Source of the DNA: WVXP01 sp964348095
GTDB lineage: Bacteria; Desulfobacterota; BSN033; WVXP01
DNA length: 64,000 nt
Direction: 5' to 3'
NCBI GenBank assembly: GCA_964348095.1
Contig: CAYGBK010000065.1
Coordinates: 1 to 64,000 of the forward strand
Positions 44,337 to 52,936 of this stretch are shown one piece after another (the stretch's first letter is position 1; every line of letters begins with the position of its first letter). The notes below the pieces were generated by a model. The model worked only from the letters and a program-made list of their open reading frames with translations, made no database searches and was not told where the DNA came from. The position numbers and the translations under genes were made by a program.

Positions 44337-44353
44337 TCGAGAAATGGGAAAAC

Positions 44354-44382
44354 GCCGGCCGTGGGATGGGTCCGCGGCCGGC
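44354..44382 (+). terminator. GC-rich hairpin after the VIT-vWA gene
   Basis: GCCGGCCG (44354-44361) pairs with CGGCCGGC (44375-44382), starting 18 bases after the stop. It precedes a classic terminator and may protect the 3' end or act on the opposite strand for the gene ending at 44594. Confidence 0.5.
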
Positions 44383-44401
44383 CCGGCTTTCAGAATTGAG
44401 C

Positions 44402-44431
44402 AAAGAGGCGGTTTCAAACGCCTCTTTTTTT
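44402..44431 (+). terminator. Rho-independent terminator
   Basis: AAAGAGGCG pairs with CGCCTCTTT around an 8-base loop and is followed by a T-run to 44431. A textbook intrinsic terminator ending the sigma/anti-sigma/VIT-vWA unit. Confidence 0.92.
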
Positions 44432-44593
44432 GGTTTTCAGAATCCTCTTGTTTTATAGGTGTCGAAACAATCCACAGAAGGAGGGCATCATGGAGGGTAA
44501 CGGGGTTTCTCTCAGGCGAAGTATGCGAATTTTGTCCAGTATGCCGCCTGCGGTCACGGGGGGATTTCTGCTCGGTGTCGCACCGATACGGTC

Positions 44594-44845
44594 TTATGCC
44601 GATGTTCCCTTTCTTTCCTTATATTCTCCAATAACTTCTTTGCGACAGACCAACAGTCCAATCACGACGACAGCGATTAGACTCCCGAGACCGGCCAGAG
44701 GGCTCCCTCTTGTGATTGCCACAATCACCCCGAGAGGCACCCCGACGACTATCGCCAATCCGAATGTCCAACAGAGGAAAGGGCTTTTCCGACACCGATC
44801 CTTGATTCCCCCTAATCCGCATGTGGTACTCAGAAAAGAGCTCAT
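44594..44845 (-). CDS. Small two-helix membrane protein of unknown function
   Basis: An 83-residue protein with a Cys-rich N-terminus (CGLGGIKDRCRKSPFLC) and two predicted membrane helices (TFGLAIVVGVPLGVIVAI and GLGSLIAVVVIGLLV). It lies 34 bases after the TVP38-like gene on the same strand. A competing + strand frame covers the same bases and has a good ribosome-binding site at 44478-44484, but its product does not look like a folded protein, so I favour the - strand. Confidence 0.5.
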   Translation of the reverse strand: MSSFLSTTCGLGGIKDRCRKSPFLCWTFGLAIVVGVPLGVIVAITRGSPLAGLGSLIAVVVIGLLVCRKEVIGEYKERKGTSA

Positions 44846-44879
44846 ATGCGCCTCCCTCCGTCTTTGGATCTAGACACCG

Positions 44880-45581
44880 TCAAAGGGTCACACCATAAGG
44901 TCTGAGAAAGGCTTCGAGTTGAAGGAAGCCGAAAAAGGCAAGAAGGGGAACCGGAGAAGTTGCCAGAACAACGGTCAGCAAAAACCGTTTCCACGAAATA
45001 TGGCTACTCGTTCCGCACACAAGAGAAATTCCGCCCCCTCCACCGAGAATGTAATTGCCCGGGAGATTGAACAAAACAGCGAGCGTCACATATCGATACT
45101 TCAGTATATACGATCCAAGCCAGTGGTGACGGAATTTTTGGCCAAACATCGAGTGACCCAGCATCTCGTCAATCTCGTCAGAGTGCTCTTCGCAGGACGG
45201 AGAAAACCCTATCTTCTCGATCCACGACGCAATCCTGTTCTTCGGCAGCCACCGGCCCATCAAGAAAGCCAGGTTCAATCCTCCAACAGTGCACAGATAG
45301 ACGAAAACAATCCCCTCTTTTCCAAAAATACACATGAGCAACAGGCCAAGCTCCACGCCTGGCACAAAGGGAATACTCAGCAACACGATATACAGAATCC
45401 CACCGACAAACAAGATGCCTCGTCCCCATTCACCTCTTGCCATTTTCAATACTTCCGCCCCCATTCCTATCTCTCCTCGGATCCAATACTCCACCCAGAG
45501 ACCCAGAGCGACCAGGATCATCCAAATCAAGAAAAGGCGGACATAAAATCTCGTCTTACTCGGAGGGGAAATCGCTTCCAT
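44880..45581 (-). CDS. TVP38/TMEM64 (SNARE-associated) family membrane protein
   Basis: A 233-residue integral membrane protein with about five helices. Family-type features are the paired glycine/proline loops YIVLLSIPFVPGVELGLLLMCIFG and LGGGGGISLVCGTS...FLLTVVLATSPVPLLAFF. The frame opens at GTG 45641, but the ATG at 45581 gives a more normal start, MEAISPPSKTRFYVRL. The function of bacterial members is poorly known; roles in lipid or metal transport have been proposed. A palindromic operator lies about 90 bases upstream. Confidence 0.7.
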   Translation of the reverse strand: MEAISPPSKTRFYVRLFLIWMILVALGLWVEYWIRGEIGMGAEVLKMARGEWGRGILFVGGILYIVLLSIPFVPGVELGLLLMCIFGKEGIVFVYLCTVGGLNLAFLMGRWLPKNRIASWIEKIGFSPSCEEHSDEIDEMLGHSMFGQKFRHHWLGSYILKYRYVTLAVLFNLPGNYILGGGGGISLVCGTSSHISWKRFLLTVVLATSPVPLLAFFGFLQLEAFLRPYGVTL

Positions 45582-45671
45582 GACTTCTTTCTGGGAACAC
45601 CAACCTTCCGCCCACCCAGCCCAGGAAATGCGCCGCGTCACTGGCAGAGTCGGGCCATGGATAATCCGCCT

Positions 45672-45688
45672 CTACCACAATGTGGTAG
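45672..45688 (-). promoter_or_regulatory. Perfect palindrome overlapping a putative promoter of the TVP38-like gene
   Basis: CTACCAC-AAT-GTGGTAG is a perfect 7+3+7 inverted repeat. Read on the - strand, TTGACATTGACA lies just upstream (45693-45704, two overlapping -35 candidates), so the palindrome falls in the -10 region, the usual place for a repressor site. The regulator is unknown. Nothing else is recognised between 45582 and 45972. Confidence 0.5.
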
Positions 45689-45972
45689 AAAATGTCAATG
45701 TCAACCAGCCCCGCCCTGCGGCGCTCCATGACAAGTATCGGCCCTATCAGACAAAGGCATCCTGATATTAACTATTCTTACACTATTCCACTTATTCTCA
45801 CAAGATCACAAAGTCTATCGAGAACCGATCCGAGGGCCCGGGACAACCCAGTATATTCAAAAGAAAAGGAGTCGTTGTAAGATAGGAGACGCCCGTGACA
45901 TATTGAGATTTGCCTTAGCACGGCGTCTTGCGTCCTTCCTTGAGGGTCATCCGAGAAGGACAGGCCTTTTCT

Positions 45973-46365
45973 CTACTCCTCAACCGACGAAGAGGAGAAT
46001 TCCCTGATCTCCAACTTTCCAATTTTCGATTTCGGAACGACCCCGATACGAGGATCGTTCTGAACAATCAGATCGACGATCGTTGAGGCGAGGTCTTCAA
46101 AGTCTTCTAGGCTCTCGGGAAGGTAAAGCCATTTTCCCATCACAGGGTGGACCGTCAATTCTGGGAATTGACGCAGCAGGGAGAGGTGGTGCTCTTTCGC
46201 TGTGAGAATCAAGAGTCCCTGCCACGGTTCCTGTTTCCGTGAAGCAAGGACCAGTATGAGCCGCCCTTGCAGATAGCACCGCCGGCATCCGAACATCGAT
46301 TTTTCAAGATAGGACGGATCGTTCACGAAGGGCTCTACCACCCAGCCCAGGGGATGGGGTTTCAT
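45973..46365 (-). CDS. Protein of unknown function (TfoX/YjbR-like fold suspected)
   Basis: A 130-residue cytoplasmic protein. The pattern KSMFGCRRCYLQGRLILVLA, then HPVMGKWLYLPESLEDFEDLASTIVDLIVQNDPRIGV, resembles the small alpha/beta fold of the TfoX N-terminal and YjbR groups, but I cannot name a family with confidence. ATG start at 46365. No operon partner: the next gene on this strand is the SDR remnant 74 bases upstream. Confidence 0.65.
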   Translation of the reverse strand: MKPHPLGWVVEPFVNDPSYLEKSMFGCRRCYLQGRLILVLASRKQEPWQGLLILTAKEHHLSLLRQFPELTVHPVMGKWLYLPESLEDFEDLASTIVDLIVQNDPRIGVVPKSKIGKLEIREFSSSSVEE

Positions 46366-46438
46366 CCTTTGATCTCCCTATAGACTTAATACACCATTCC
46401 CGCTGTTCACATCGAGCACGAAGAACCGCGTTTCCCCC

Positions 46439-46587
46439 CTATGTGGTTACCTTTTTGGTCTCCCGAGAGGCATCCTCGATGTCAACCATGACAAGTCTGG
46501 CACCTTCGGTAGCGAATCGAAGGGCTGTGGCATATCCAATTACCGACTTGACACCGGTAATGATGAAGACTTTTTATTTGGTATCAT
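46439..46587 (-). pseudogene. Truncated, frameshifted short-chain dehydrogenase
   Basis: Read on the - strand, the ATG at 46587 overlaps the stop of the methyltransferase gene (ATGA). The first codons give M-I-P-N-K; then one base must be skipped in the A-run at about 46570-46575 to continue as KVFIITGVKSVIGYATALRF, then ATEGARLVMVDIEDASRE. This is the N-terminal Rossmann beta-alpha-beta unit of an SDR, with TGxxxxIG and an acidic end of strand 2. A stop follows at 46439 and no catalytic Tyr-Lys region exists, so only about 48 codons remain. Confidence 0.75.
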
Positions 46588-47213
46588 CGACTCAGACTCC
46601 CTTCAATCTCTGATTTGCCTTGATACTCAGGTCGGCGGAAGTTTGCCGTATAGCACCATGGCCATCCGAACCGCTCCGTGAAGGAGAAGCCCTCTGCTTC
46701 GACGATCGACCGAATTCGGGAGAAGGTCGAGAAGTCAGTATCTGGGAGGTGTTCGGTGATCGAGAGGAGTCCACCGGGGCGTATGACACGGTGGAGCCCC
46801 TGGAGACATTTTCGGGGCTCGGCAACTTCGCCGAAAACAGTCACGAGGGAGGCAACGTCGAAAACTGCATCGAGAAAGGGAAGATGGCTTGCATTCCCCT
46901 GGGTATAGGCCACCTGACAGGAGAGAGGGGCAGCGTCGATCCTCTGTCGAGCCTTCTCAAGCATTTCTGTCTGAAGGTCGAAAATCTCCAGGTAGCCGTG
47001 GGGGATGCGGCGTGCGACCTCAACGCTGAAGACGCCGGATCCGGCTCCAACTTCTAGCACCTTTGAATTCTCCACCAGATGGAGACGATCTGCCACCTCG
47101 GTGGGGCTGATGAGGATCCTCCGAAGAAGAGACTCCAGAATGAATGAGAATTGATGGGGGAAGACCTGACGTCCTCGGAGATGTCCGAATAGGTCCTTGA
47201 TTCCCTCTAACAC
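46584..47213 (-). CDS. Class I SAM-dependent methyltransferase
   Basis: A 209-residue methyltransferase of the UbiE/Methyltransf_11 type. SAM motif I is VLEVGAGSGVFSVEVARR near 52-69, the acidic residue of strand 2 is in EIFDLQTEML, then GNASHLPFLDAVFDVASLVTVFGEV and RVIRPGGLLSITEHLPD. The substrate is unknown; a lipid or small molecule is likely. The N-terminal MLEGIKDLFGHLRGRQVFP is helical. Its stop overlaps the start of the SDR remnant, showing a former operon. Confidence 0.88.
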   Translation of the reverse strand: MLEGIKDLFGHLRGRQVFPHQFSFILESLLRRILISPTEVADRLHLVENSKVLEVGAGSGVFSVEVARRIPHGYLEIFDLQTEMLEKARQRIDAAPLSCQVAYTQGNASHLPFLDAVFDVASLVTVFGEVAEPRKCLQGLHRVIRPGGLLSITEHLPDTDFSTFSRIRSIVEAEGFSFTERFGWPWCYTANFRRPEYQGKSEIEGSLSR

Positions 47214-47330
47214 CTAAGTGTCCCCGCCTGAGTGTGATTCACCCCAACCATTTCCCATTCATCTAATCGTTCTATTTATGAGGATGGAACACTCCTCACG
47301 GCAAACCGTCTGCCAGGTGCCAGGAGTCCC

Positions 47331-47618
47331 TCAGGTGATCTGGAATCTTGGTTCCTCAATTGGCCCTCCCCGGCATTTGGGACAGCGTCCAGGCCTGGTA
47401 AACCGTTTGCGGTTCGTGAAAACATACCCGCATGTGAAGCATTGGAAAGGTAAGGTTACCAGTTTCTTTTTTTGCGAGGAGACAGAACGGGCAACGTGTT
47501 CGAGATGCTCTGGAACCTCTTTTTCACTAATTTGCAGGATCTTCGACAAATCCCGGATACCGTGAGGTCTCTCCGAGAGGAGTGATATGATCCGCTGGCG
47601 AATGGTTTGATTTTTCAT
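47331..47618 (-). CDS. Winged-helix transcriptional regulator with C-terminal zinc ribbon
   Basis: A 95-residue predicted DNA-binding protein. The start is placed at the second Met (47618), because the first ten residues from GTG 47648 add nothing conserved. Residues 1-45 are an HTH (TIRQRIISLLSERPHGIRDLSKILQISEKEVPEHL); the C-terminal half is a zinc ribbon with FQCFTCGYVF and GRCPKCRG. This HTH plus Zn-ribbon architecture (COG3357-like) is common in archaea and in anaerobic bacteria. The target is unknown. Confidence 0.82.
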   Translation of the reverse strand: MKNQTIRQRIISLLSERPHGIRDLSKILQISEKEVPEHLEHVARSVSSQKKKLVTLPFQCFTCGYVFTNRKRFTRPGRCPKCRGGPIEEPRFQIT

Positions 47619-47687
47619 TCCGTGTTCTACAAGGTTTTCGTCGTGCACGCAAAAGAGAGGCTTTTTCAGTCACGACGAATCGATTGA

Positions 47688-48473
47688 CTAAACAAGGATA
47701 TGACCTTCCAGAAAGAGAACGGCTTTACCCGCTATGACAACCCGATCGCCTCGATCCTTGCAAAATAACTCTCCACCCCGCTTTGAGACCTGCCGGGCGT
47801 GTAACTCTTTTTTGTTCAGCTTTTTCGACCAATAGGGAGTGAGCGCACAGTGAGCCGACCCTGTCACGGGATCTTCATGGATACCCAATTTGGGTGCAAA
47901 AAAACGGGAGACGAAATCGACCTCATTTCCCTCAGCGGTAACAATGACGCCACGTTGACCCAATTCCATGAGCATCCGCATATCTGGATTCAACTCCCGA
48001 ATCTCATGCTCGCTCGAAAACAAAACCAGATAATCCTCAGAACGTAGAATCTCCAGTGGCTCCTTGCCAAGTCCTTGGAGTAACGCTTTCGGACCCTCAC
48101 AGAGAGAAGGCGGTTGCGAAGGAAAATCCATGGCATAGAGATCCCCCTCGTGAGCTACGGTGAGCACGCCGCTTCGTGATCGGAAGGAGACGTGGGTGGC
48201 TGATTTATCAAATTTGTTGAGGATAACAAAGGCGGATCCCAAAGTTGCATGTCCACACAATTCGACTTCAGCAGCAGGGGTGAACCACCGGATGTGATAC
48301 CCACCCTTCTCAGAGACGAAAAAAGCGGTCTCTGAGAGGTTGTTCTCCAGGGCGATCCCCTGAAGAATCTCGTCGTCCAGCCATTCTTCCAGTGGACAGA
48401 CGGCAGCAGGGTTCCCTGAAAAGACTTGACCTGAGAATGCATCAACCTGAAAGATAGGAATTTTGATCGTCAT
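47688..48473 (-). CDS. PhzF-family isomerase-like protein
   Basis: A 261-residue member of the PhzF/diaminopimelate-epimerase-fold family. The family start is at the ATG at 48473 (MTIKIPIFQVDAFSGQVFSGNPAAVCPLE). The catalytic Glu lies in ENNLSETAFFV near residue 45, with ELCGHATLGSAFV near 72-84 and EDPVTGSAHCALTPYW near 205. The physiological reaction is unknown in most members. It starts 22 bases after the nudix gene and is probably in one transcript with it. Confidence 0.9.
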   Translation of the reverse strand: MTIKIPIFQVDAFSGQVFSGNPAAVCPLEEWLDDEILQGIALENNLSETAFFVSEKGGYHIRWFTPAAEVELCGHATLGSAFVILNKFDKSATHVSFRSRSGVLTVAHEGDLYAMDFPSQPPSLCEGPKALLQGLGKEPLEILRSEDYLVLFSSEHEIRELNPDMRMLMELGQRGVIVTAEGNEVDFVSRFFAPKLGIHEDPVTGSAHCALTPYWSKKLNKKELHARQVSKRGGELFCKDRGDRVVIAGKAVLFLEGHILV

Positions 48474-48495
48474 GACAAAAGGCAACCTCCCAGAT

Positions 48496-49038
48496 TCAAC
48501 TTCCGCTCCGTCGGGCCGCGAGTAGCAGTCCGACGACACTCATGCTGTCCATGATCTCGCTCTCCAATGCCATCCGCAAGGCCTCGTCGAACGTGAAGAC
48601 GCGCCGTTCTAAGAACTCGGTCTCGTCTGGTGGGGCGTCCGCTCGGACGAGATCCTCTCCGATGTAAAGATGTGCCGTCTCGTCACAGATACACTTGGAC
48701 GTGTAGTAGCTGCTGATATGAATAAGCCGGCCCGCGCGATAGCCAATCTCCTCGGCCAGCTCCCGTTGGGCAGCTTGTTCCAGATTCTCTCCCTCGTTAA
48801 CCCCGCCAGTCGGAATCTCCCAGCGGTGGTTTTCGCCCTGGACGTACCGATACTGACGAACGAGCATGACACGGCCATCGTCGATAAAGGGCACAACGCC
48901 GACACAATCACCAAAGGTGACTACCCCGTAAACGGTAGTCCGCTTGTCAGGTAACTCGGCCACGTCCTCTCGCAGGCGCATCCAGGGATTCTCATAAACC
49001 ACTCTGCTGGAGAGGGTCTTCCAGGTTTTCGGTTTCAT
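48496..49038 (-). CDS. Nudix hydrolase, ADP-ribose pyrophosphatase type
   Basis: A 180-residue nudix enzyme that probably hydrolyses ADP-ribose to AMP and ribose-5-phosphate. The nudix box is complete: GGVNEGENLEQAAQRELAEEIGY near 85-107. The N-terminal antiparallel strands (SSRVVYENPWMRLREDVAELPDK) and YYTSKCICDETAHLYIGEDL match the NudF/ADPRase subgroup. It is followed by the phzF-like gene. An AMP nucleosidase is encoded nearby, which also concerns adenine nucleotide turnover. Confidence 0.9.
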   Translation of the reverse strand: MKPKTWKTLSSRVVYENPWMRLREDVAELPDKRTTVYGVVTFGDCVGVVPFIDDGRVMLVRQYRYVQGENHRWEIPTGGVNEGENLEQAAQRELAEEIGYRAGRLIHISSYYTSKCICDETAHLYIGEDLVRADAPPDETEFLERRVFTFDEALRMALESEIMDSMSVVGLLLAARRSGS

Positions 49039-49106
49039 TGGTGGTCTCCGTTCTAGATTGTATACCCTGTCTTTTCAATTGGGCAGAGCCCCTATGAAGA
49101 GAGGTT

Positions 49107-49742
49107 CTACCCGGTCGAGAGGGCGATAAGACACTGCCCGGCGAAATATGTACCCAATACCAAAACAGGTGCGGCCCTGTATTGGCCTCGAAATCGGTTA
49201 ATGGCCAAAGCCGAGTCCGAAACCAGAAAGAACCCCGCTCCGAAGAAAGCAAACAGTGCAACACCCTGTCCGGTGTAGGTCCAACGCTCCCACGCCAGGG
49301 ACGCCATGACCAGTATGACGACCATATACACCAGTACGGGGAGCTTCATCTTCCCCAGGTAATGTAGGAGGAAGGCGAACATAGAGACACCGATAATGGC
49401 GGCAGGGATCGACGACCATAGTGAAAAGCGGAAGCCAATCTCCGACGTAAATGCGGCTATATAGAAAAGGTGGGCACCGAGAAAACTAAGAAGTCCGGCG
49501 ACAAATCGATCCGATGGGAGCATCAAGAATATGTCGCCGGCCAGGGAACAGACGAGACCCGCCACAATAGCAAGCCTATAGCGTGAAGAATCCGGAGTCC
49601 CTGCCAGTATGGCAATGAGAATAATGAGAGTAATCGTAAGGGGTTTGAAGACATAGACCTGATGTCGCGCCCCACCGTATTCAGCACGAATGTGCAAAAA
49701 CGCCGAGACTGCCGCCATAACCACCAATAGTGGAGTCTCCAT
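49107..49742 (-). CDS. YhhN-family membrane protein (lysoplasmalogenase-like)
   Basis: A 211-residue integral membrane protein with about eight helices. Family features are YVFKPLTITLIILIAIL near 29-45, GLVCSLAGDIFLMLP near 62-76 with the conserved Asp, GLLSFLGAHLFYIAAF near 83-98, and FFLVSDSALAINRF near 173-186 with the second conserved Asp. The eukaryotic relative TMEM86 cleaves lysoplasmalogens; bacterial members may act on ether lipids. Activity is inferred from family only. Confidence 0.88.
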   Translation of the reverse strand: METPLLVVMAAVSAFLHIRAEYGGARHQVYVFKPLTITLIILIAILAGTPDSSRYRLAIVAGLVCSLAGDIFLMLPSDRFVAGLLSFLGAHLFYIAAFTSEIGFRFSLWSSIPAAIIGVSMFAFLLHYLGKMKLPVLVYMVVILVMASLAWERWTYTGQGVALFAFFGAGFFLVSDSALAINRFRGQYRAAPVLVLGTYFAGQCLIALSTG

Positions 49743-49770
49743 CTACACTGCCCTCGCTATTCACCATACC

Positions 49771-50292
49771 CTAGTCCTCGAAGCTCAATTCAAACATCTG
49801 TTCTTTCAGATTTTGTCCCCACTGGGAGACGTCCTTTTCCACACAGAGCCGGAATCCGTGCTGCTCATAGACTGCCCGGGCTGCCTCGAGTCCCCTGAAT
49901 GTCCACAGATAGACTCTCCTGTACCCTTTTTCTTCACAGAACTTCACGGCCCGGTTCATCAGGGCCTTCCCGATTCCCGTGCCTTGTAGATCTGAAATAA
50001 CGATGAACCATCGCAAGCGTGCCCCCTCTGTGGCGACATTCCGGCCGTCTATGACGATGGACCCTGCGAACCGTCCGCCTTTGGTCGCAACCCAAAACCC
50101 GTCTCTGTCCTCCTGAAATTCCCGAATAAACTCTGAGAGCTCTTCGCCGACCTGCGTCTCAAAGGTCACATCAAAACCCCAGTGTTGGTGATAGTAGACG
50201 GCATGGACTTCTGTAATCATGCCGACGACACCTGGGAAATACCCGTGAAACTTAATTTCGTTCAATGGAGATCCTCGCACGTCGAGATCCAT
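49771..50292 (-). CDS. GNAT-family N-acetyltransferase
   Basis: A 173-residue GNAT acyltransferase. The acetyl-CoA-binding motif A is VISDLQGTGIGKALMNRAVKFCEEKGYRRVYLWT near 98-131; motif B is LEAARAVYEQHGFRL. The true start may be the internal Met 24 (MITEVHAVYYHQHWGFD), because the first residues lack conservation. The substrate is unknown. Similar proteins are fused to MarR regulators in other bacteria. Confidence 0.87.
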   Translation of the reverse strand: MDLDVRGSPLNEIKFHGYFPGVVGMITEVHAVYYHQHWGFDVTFETQVGEELSEFIREFQEDRDGFWVATKGGRFAGSIVIDGRNVATEGARLRWFIVISDLQGTGIGKALMNRAVKFCEEKGYRRVYLWTFRGLEAARAVYEQHGFRLCVEKDVSQWGQNLKEQMFELSFED

Positions 50293-50452
50293 GTCCGACG
50301 GAGTGGATTTGCCAGGGTTATCGACAGGGTAACGGGATTCCTCTCAGGTGAACTGTTCGCGAGAGGATCCGTCGACAACCCAGACCACTCCGTGAGCGTT
50401 CCCTGTGACCCCCGGAGGTCGTGTTTCTATCGGTCCATGTTCATAGGGGATG

Positions 50453-51268
50453 TTAGTATTTGAAATGTTTGATCTTCTCCCCCTTGTCGCCGATTTCCGT
50501 CATTGCCTCGATCCCGATCTGGAGGTGGATTTCAGACCATTTCTCGGTAACCCGGAGATCCGACTTTTCAGTCTTGACTCCCTCGGGCGTGATCGGGATG
50601 TCAGAGACGAGCAGCAGGGCACCCCGAGCAATCTCGTTGTGGTGGCCGACGACAAAAACCGTTGCTGTCTCCATATCAATGGCAATACAGGTCATTTGCG
50701 TGAGTCGGTCGATGAATCTCTTGTCGTGCTCCCATAGGCGCCGGTTCGTCGTATAGACCACGCCTGTTCGATACTCGTAGCCGTGATCCACGATCTTCTG
50801 GGAGACGAACTTGTGCAATTTGAAGGACGGAAGTGCGGGGACTTCGGGCGGAAAATAGTCGTTGCTTGTTCCCTCACCTCGGATAGCGGCAATCGGAAGG
50901 ATAAAGTTTCCTATCTCAGTCGATTTTTTCAACCCGCCACATTTTCCAAGATAGAGAACCCCTTCTGGTTGACGAGCGCTGAGCAGGTCCACAACGGTTG
51001 CGGCGTTTGCTGAACCGATTCCGAAGTTGATAATCGTCAGTCCATCCCTGTTTGTGGCGGCCTGCATCGGCTTGTCTTTGCCGTAAATGTCGCAATTGAA
51101 CTTTTCAGAGAACCTCCTCAGGTAGTAATGGAAGTTGGTGAGCAGGATGTAATCGCCGAATTTCTCGAGTGGCATACCGGTATAACGGGGAAGCCAGTTC
51201 CGAGCGATCTGAATTCGATTCGGTCTCTGCGAAGAACTCTTAGTCATTGGCGAAGGTTTTCGTTTCAT
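50453..51268 (-). CDS. amn: AMP nucleosidase
   Basis: Hydrolyses AMP to adenine and ribose-5-phosphate, adjusting purine pools. The 271-residue protein matches the catalytic domain of Amn: YILLTNFHYYLRRFSEKFNC, then INFGIGSANAATVVDLLSARQPEGVLYLGKCGG, and CIAIDMETATVFVVGHHNEIARGALLLVSD, with the conserved Glu of the phosphorylase fold. It lacks the N-terminal regulatory domain of the E. coli enzyme and so is the short form found in many bacteria. No clear operon partner. Confidence 0.9.
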   Translation of the reverse strand: MKRKPSPMTKSSSQRPNRIQIARNWLPRYTGMPLEKFGDYILLTNFHYYLRRFSEKFNCDIYGKDKPMQAATNRDGLTIINFGIGSANAATVVDLLSARQPEGVLYLGKCGGLKKSTEIGNFILPIAAIRGEGTSNDYFPPEVPALPSFKLHKFVSQKIVDHGYEYRTGVVYTTNRRLWEHDKRFIDRLTQMTCIAIDMETATVFVVGHHNEIARGALLLVSDIPITPEGVKTEKSDLRVTEKWSEIHLQIGIEAMTEIGDKGEKIKHFKY

Positions 51269-51412
51269 GATTGGGGAGATCTCTCAGGAGTAACTATGCT
51301 GTCCTCACCCATCGGGCACACAAGAGATCTACCCTGTGGTTAGAGAGAAAAGGTCCTGCTGAACTGACCATAACCGTGGGCACCAGGTTCGTCGATATAG
51401 ATATTCAGCGTT

Positions 51413-51853
51413 TTAGCTGCTATCCGGTATTAGATGTTTCGGTATCCGTATGGCCAAGACCTCTCCCCGCGCAGAGACCTTTCCGCGAGCTGACAGCGTG
51501 ACGGATACGATAACCTTCAGGCTTTTGTAATCTTTCACATGTCCCCGGGGCTTGATTGGTCCATTAAGTGGGGTTGGGCGTAAATACTCGACATGGAGTG
51601 AAGCGGTCACGAACCGCAGGGGTGGCGCCGTATCCATCGATCTTCCCTCGTCCCGAAATGCTGCAACCGCAGCCGTGCCGGTAACGTGGCAATCGATGAG
51701 CGACGTGATCAATCCACCGTGAACGTAGCCAGGAACGGCCATGTGATACGGTTCAGGATAGAAAGTGCAAACGGTCTCGTCACCATCCCAGTAGCTCAAG
51801 CTGTCTGGATAGCAATCCTGAAAAGCCTTCTCTTTCATACGATGGTCTCTCAT
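51413..51853 (-). CDS. PaaI-type hotdog thioesterase
   Basis: A 146-residue hotdog-fold protein that probably hydrolyses acyl-CoA thioesters. A longer frame exists to 52111, but it overlaps the AIM24 gene; the ATG at 51853, behind AGGTGAG, is the natural start (MRDHRMKEKAFQDCYPDSL). The fold signature is GYVHGGLITSLIDCHVTGTAAVAAF near 45-69, then SLHVEYLRPTPLNGPIKPRG. The usual catalytic Asp is represented in SLIDCH. It follows the AIM24 gene after 8 bases. Confidence 0.85.
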   Translation of the reverse strand: MRDHRMKEKAFQDCYPDSLSYWDGDETVCTFYPEPYHMAVPGYVHGGLITSLIDCHVTGTAAVAAFRDEGRSMDTAPPLRFVTASLHVEYLRPTPLNGPIKPRGHVKDYKSLKVIVSVTLSARGKVSARGEVLAIRIPKHLIPDSS

Positions 51854-51861
51854 CTCGAATC

Positions 51862-52650
51862 TCACCTGCCGTCGATCAAGTCGCCCAGGCCTCCCAGGAT
51901 TGATCCCTCCCCTTTTCGTCTGCCGCCCGCAGAAGGGGCGTGCTGAAGAATTCGATCTGCCATCCGGGAGAAGGGAAGACTCTGAAGCACCACAGAGCCC
52001 CTTCCTCTCAAGGTTGCCAGGAATAGACCTTCCCCGGCGAAGAACATTGACTTCAGGCTGCCCGCACGCTGAATATTGTAGTCGATACCCGAGGTGAATG
52101 CCACAATGCATCCAGTATCGACGCGAATAACATCATGGTTTAGTTGCTTGACAATCACCGTTCCCCCCGCATGGACGAAGGCCATTCCATCACCGCGGAG
52201 GCGCTGGAGGATAAATCCCTCCCCCCCGAAAAACCCGGTGCCGAGGCGCCTCGTGAAAGCGATACCCACTTCGGTACCGAGGGCAGCGCAGAGAAATGCA
52301 TCTTTCTGGCAATATAGGTCTCCCTTAATTTTGGACATATCGATAGGATAAATCTTACCGGGATAGGGCGCGGCAAAAGCGGCACGCTTTTTCATATTGC
52401 CCGCATTGGTAAAATGGGTCAAGAAGATCGACTCGCCGGTGAGGGCCCGCTTTCCTGCATTCACGAGTTTCCCTAAAAGTCCTTCGTCCGGCTTCGATCC
52501 ATCGCCCATCTTTGCCTCGAAGGTTATGCCGTCTTCCATGTAGTTCATGGCCCCTGCCTCGGCGATTACTGTTTCGCCAGGGTCGAGTTCTATCTCTACG
52601 ATCTGCATGTCATCACCGATGATTTTGTAATCCACTTCGTGGCATTCCAT
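51862..52650 (-). CDS. AIM24 family protein (TIGR00266)
   Basis: A 262-residue beta-rich protein of the AIM24/YBL029-like group, which forms a tryptophan-RNA-binding-like beta fold. Typical parts are VEIELDPGETVIAEAGAMNYMEDGI near 18-42, YPGKIYPIDMSK near 95, RRLGTGFFGGEGFILQRLRGDGMAFVHAGGTV near 133-164, and GCIVAFTSGIDYNIQ near 180-194. The biological role is unknown. AAAGGAG precedes the ATG. It is transcribed with the hotdog gene. Confidence 0.9.
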   Translation of the reverse strand: MECHEVDYKIIGDDMQIVEIELDPGETVIAEAGAMNYMEDGITFEAKMGDGSKPDEGLLGKLVNAGKRALTGESIFLTHFTNAGNMKKRAAFAAPYPGKIYPIDMSKIKGDLYCQKDAFLCAALGTEVGIAFTRRLGTGFFGGEGFILQRLRGDGMAFVHAGGTVIVKQLNHDVIRVDTGCIVAFTSGIDYNIQRAGSLKSMFFAGEGLFLATLRGRGSVVLQSLPFSRMADRILQHAPSAGGRRKGEGSILGGLGDLIDGR

Positions 52651-52936
52651 GGTCTTTTACTCCTTTCTTATCCTCTGCCGGAATACGGAGGGTTCTGATT
52701 CGCTGGGCTCACCGGGATGGCTGTGGCGCGACCCAAGGCCTCACGAGTCCGGCGAGCCAGAGAAGAATCATCAAAGGACCTCAAACAATGTTCCAGTCTG
52801 CCCCAGGGACCCTCATGAAGCGATAACCCTTTATTTATCCTCAAGATTCCAAACAAAGCAACAATCGGGTGGCTTTCACTCGCCCGAGCCGTTAAACTAA
52901 TCACTATAAACTTAGAAAGCGAGGTAAGATTCAGTT

